Origin: Clostridia bacterium
GTDB lineage: Bacteria; Bacillota; Clostridia; Oscillospirales; CAG-272
Assembly: GCA_029010655.1 (NCBI GenBank)
Contig: JAQXKW010000083.1
Span: forward strand, 1-13,143
Reading direction: 5' to 3'
Length of the DNA: 13,143 bases
Shown: positions 12,456 to 13,143 of the stretch, one piece after another
Layout of the letters: each line of letters begins with the position of its first letter
Numbering within the stretch: position 1 is the stretch's first letter
The notes under the pieces: generated by a model
Told to the model about the DNA's origin: nothing
What the model saw: only the letters and a program-made list of their open reading frames with translations
The model's database searches: none
Translations under genes and position numbers: made by a program

Positions 12456-13143
12456 ATGAAGACAAGTTGGATAGCTGATTCCCTTAACGGAATCATTCAT
12501 ATAATCCAGACCATTTCGTGGGCGGATATTGTAGATATTCTGCTGGTTGCCGTTATTCTGTACTATGCGTACAGATTTGTCAGATACAGGCGTGCCGGCA
12601 GGCTTGCCACAGGCGTCATCATGTTTATACTGGTGCTTGTGCTGTGCGAGCTTTTCGGCATGAGGACAATGCAGTATATTTTCCGGAACATATTCCAGGT
12701 GGGTATCGTTGCCTTGCTTATTCTTTTCCAGCCGGAGCTGAGAAGCGCCCTTGAAAAAATGGGAACGGGCTCCATCAAGGGAATTATGAATATTTCGGAT
12801 AAAAACGGTGAAACAATGCTTCTCGCCATCCGTGAAACAGTTATAGCGGTGGGCGAGCTTGCCGCATCAAAAACAGGCGCGCTTATTGTTTTCGAGAGAA
12901 ATACAAAGCTGGGGGAAATTGCGGCGACAGGCACCGTGATTGACGCCCAGACCGGCTCGTTTTTGCTTCGGAACATATTTTTCAATAAAGCGCCCCTCCA
13001 CGACGGCGCAGTACTTATCAGCAGAGGCAGAATTCATTCCGCAGGCTGTCTTCTCCCTCTGTCAAATCAAAACGATATTAACAGAGATTTGGGCACCCGC
13101 CACCGTGCCGCTCTCGGTCTCAGCGAGAGCTGTGACGCCGTTA
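12456..13143 (+). CDS. cdaA: CdaA-type diadenylate cyclase, N-terminal 229 residues
   Basis: A 5' gene fragment cut by the right edge; the frame is open for 229 codons from the ATG at 12456, which follows AAGGAG (12441-12446) at 9 nt. CdaA (DacA) is membrane-bound and makes cyclic di-AMP from two ATP, a signal for potassium balance and wall homeostasis. Residues about 20-85 contain the hydrophobic membrane segments, with ISWADIVDILLVAVILYYAY and a later LLILFQPELRSALEKMG at the junction. The DisA_N catalytic domain follows: APLHDGAVL (Asp183) and GTRHRAALG (Arg215-His216-Arg217) are the ATP-binding and catalytic motifs, and both are intact. CdaA is usually about 270 residues, so most of it is visible. 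In Firmicutes the ybbR (cdaR) and glmM genes often follow; these would lie beyond the window. Confidence 0.95.
   Translation, partial: MKTSWIADSLNGIIHIIQTISWADIVDILLVAVILYYAYRFVRYRRAGRLATGVIMFILVLVLCELFGMRTMQYIFRNIFQVGIVALLILFQPELRSALEKMGTGSIKGIMNISDKNGETMLLAIRETVIAVGELAASKTGALIVFERNTKLGEIAATGTVIDAQTGSFLLRNIFFNKAPLHDGAVLISRGRIHSAGCLLPLSNQNDINRDLGTRHRAALGLSESCDAV

Noticed and set aside
12518..12754. Plus-strand frame inside cdaA
   Set aside because: It is a shadow of the cdaA reading frame, which carries the intact DisA_N motifs.
1..13143. A new defence, toxin-antitoxin or CRISPR-like system
   Set aside because: I looked for repeat arrays, reverse transcriptases, nucleases and toxin-antitoxin pairs; none is present. 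The gene groups are all known families.

Overview
The window looks like chromosomal DNA from a spore-forming member of the Clostridia, probably an anaerobic gut or rumen relative of the Ruminococcaceae/Oscillospiraceae. The reasons are a full-length spoIIE, a cdaA-type diadenylate cyclase, a type I dockerin on a secreted glycan-acting protein, AGGAG-type ribosome binding sites and sigma-A-like promoters. The lineage is an inference from gene content. No rRNA, tRNA, CRISPR array, transposase or recognisable defence system is present.

Layout from left to right: (1) the 5' end of an unrecognised exported or membrane-anchored protein, minus strand, cut by the window edge; (2) a Na+/phosphate cotransporter with a C-terminal PhoU-like region, minus strand, whose upstream region carries TTTACA/TTAACA direct repeats resembling a PhoP box; (3) spoIIE, plus strand, divergent from it; (4) a roughly 300-bp non-coding element at 4676-4977, bounded by 29-bp imperfect terminal inverted repeats and packed with hairpins, which looks like a MITE whose right end doubles as a terminator; (5) a two-gene glycan operon, a secreted DUF4838 protein with an N-terminal dockerin followed by a cytoplasmic GH29 alpha-L-fucosidase; (6) on the minus strand, a holin and amidase pair of phage type, overlapping by 8 nt, with no other phage genes around it; (7) a plus-strand operon of a Wzx-like flippase and a PseF-like pseudaminic acid cytidylyltransferase, driven by a perfect-consensus extended -10 promoter; (8) the 5' two thirds or more of cdaA, running off the right edge.

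The genes form several unrelated functional groups: phosphate uptake, sporulation, glycan use, cell lysis, surface glycan export and sugar activation, and c-di-AMP signalling. The most unusual signals are the MITE-like element, whose left end supplies the spoIIE stop codon, the stand-alone holin-endolysin cassette with a palindrome over its predicted -10, the N-terminal dockerin on a DUF4838 protein, and the Pho-box-like repeats in front of the phosphate transporter. I found no clear previously undescribed multi-gene system.
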